Assembly (NCBI GenBank): GCA_030146385.1
Contig: JASLBX010000030.1
Location: 1 to 13,567 of the forward strand
Source of the DNA: Jiangellaceae bacterium
GTDB lineage: Bacteria; Actinomycetota; Actinomycetes; Jiangellales; Jiangellaceae
Length of the DNA stretch: 13,567 nt
Reading direction: 5' to 3'
Every line of letters starts with the position of its first letter. Positions within the stretch are counted from its first letter, which is position 1. This document shows positions 13,292 to 13,567 of the stretch, one piece after another. A program made the position numbers and the translations under genes. The notes under the pieces are model-generated. The model saw nothing but the letters and a program-made list of their open reading frames with translations, made no database searches and was not told where the DNA came from.

Positions 13292-13567
13292 GTGAGTTCG
13301 CCGCGTACCGAGGCTGAGCAGCTCGGCCCGTACCGCCTCGTCGAGCGGATCGGCGAGGGCGGCATGGGTGTCGTGCACCTCGCGGTCGCGCCAGATGGAA
13401 ATCTGGTGGCGGTCAAGGCGTTGAGGCCGTGGCTTGTCGCGGGTCGCGACGGTCGCAGCCGGTTCGAACGCGAGGTAGCCGCACTGCAAAAGGTACGTGG
13501 GCCGCGAGTCGCGGAGATCGTCGATGCTGACCTGAGCGGCGACCCGCCATTCGTGGTGACGCGCTAC
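13292..13567 (+). CDS. Serine/threonine protein kinase, 5' part
   Basis: The first 92 codons of a Hanks-type kinase; the gene runs off the window. Visible subdomains are LGPYRLVERIGEGGMGVVHLA (here the glycine loop IGEGGMGVV, residues 20-28), the ATP-anchoring lysine in VAVKAL (Lys42), the helix-C glutamate in RFEREVAAL (Glu61), and the strand ending FVVTRY that leads to the hinge. This is the pattern of PknB-like actinobacterial kinases, with a slightly unusual KVRGPRVAEIVDADL segment seen in a group of Streptomyces-type kinases. Start GTG 13292 is inferred from frame and homology; no SD is evident, so leaderless translation is possible. The catalytic loop and any extracellular sensor domain lie beyond the window. 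Confidence 0.88.
   Translation, partial: MSSPRTEAEQLGPYRLVERIGEGGMGVVHLAVAPDGNLVAVKALRPWLVAGRDGRSRFEREVAALQKVRGPRVAEIVDADLSGDPPFVVTRY

Noticed and set aside
1..13567. CRISPR array, insertion sequence, toxin-antitoxin or prophage system
   Set aside because: No spaced direct repeats, transposase, integrase, terminal repeats or small paired toxin-antitoxin genes were found on either strand.

Overview
The window comes from a high-GC actinomycete. Codon third positions are strongly G/C, GTG starts are frequent, and it carries families typical of actinobacteria (DUF1876, VLRF1-type release factor, DUF6343-like membrane protein, ArsR-phosphatase fusion, GTTCACC-type PHO box). The genus cannot be fixed from the sequence. 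No transposase, integrase, tRNA, rRNA or CRISPR array is visible.

Left part (1-4.15 kb), mostly housekeeping: the 3' end of a YjbQ-family gene, then a DUF309 gene (both +). A long hairpin separates these from a minus-strand series: DUF1876 protein, VLRF1/aeRF1-type release factor homologue, a small cold-shock protein, uracil-DNA glycosylase (ung) and a two-helix membrane protein. Several gaps hold strong inverted repeats. Two of them (729-790 and 2537-2585) carry TGATCA-type sequence at their outer ends and look like intergenic terminator or REP/MITE-like elements.

Middle (4.2-7.6 kb): a minus-strand pair encodes an MMPL/RND exporter followed by its probable TetR regulator. It diverges from a plus-strand VOC/glyoxalase-fold gene. 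A perfect 8-4-8 palindrome lies in the divergent promoter region and is a good candidate TetR operator.

Right part (7.6-13.57 kb): an arsenate-phosphate block, all on the plus strand. An ArsR-type HTH protein fused to an LMW-phosphatase/arsenate-reductase domain overlaps (ATGA) a second arsenate reductase that has an N-terminal helical domain. Next comes pstSCAB, the high-affinity phosphate ABC importer, preceded by a PHO-box-like repeat and with a hairpin between pstS and pstC. Arsenate enters cells through phosphate transporters, so the adjacency is functionally suggestive. No arsenite efflux gene and no phoU are present. The window ends inside a Ser/Thr protein kinase gene that starts 62 bp after pstB.

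The most interesting items are the one-piece ArsR-phosphatase regulator with a perfect palindrome over its own start codon and a probable leaderless promoter, its position beside pst, the release-factor homologue without a recognisable GGQ, and the two TGATCA-ended hairpins.
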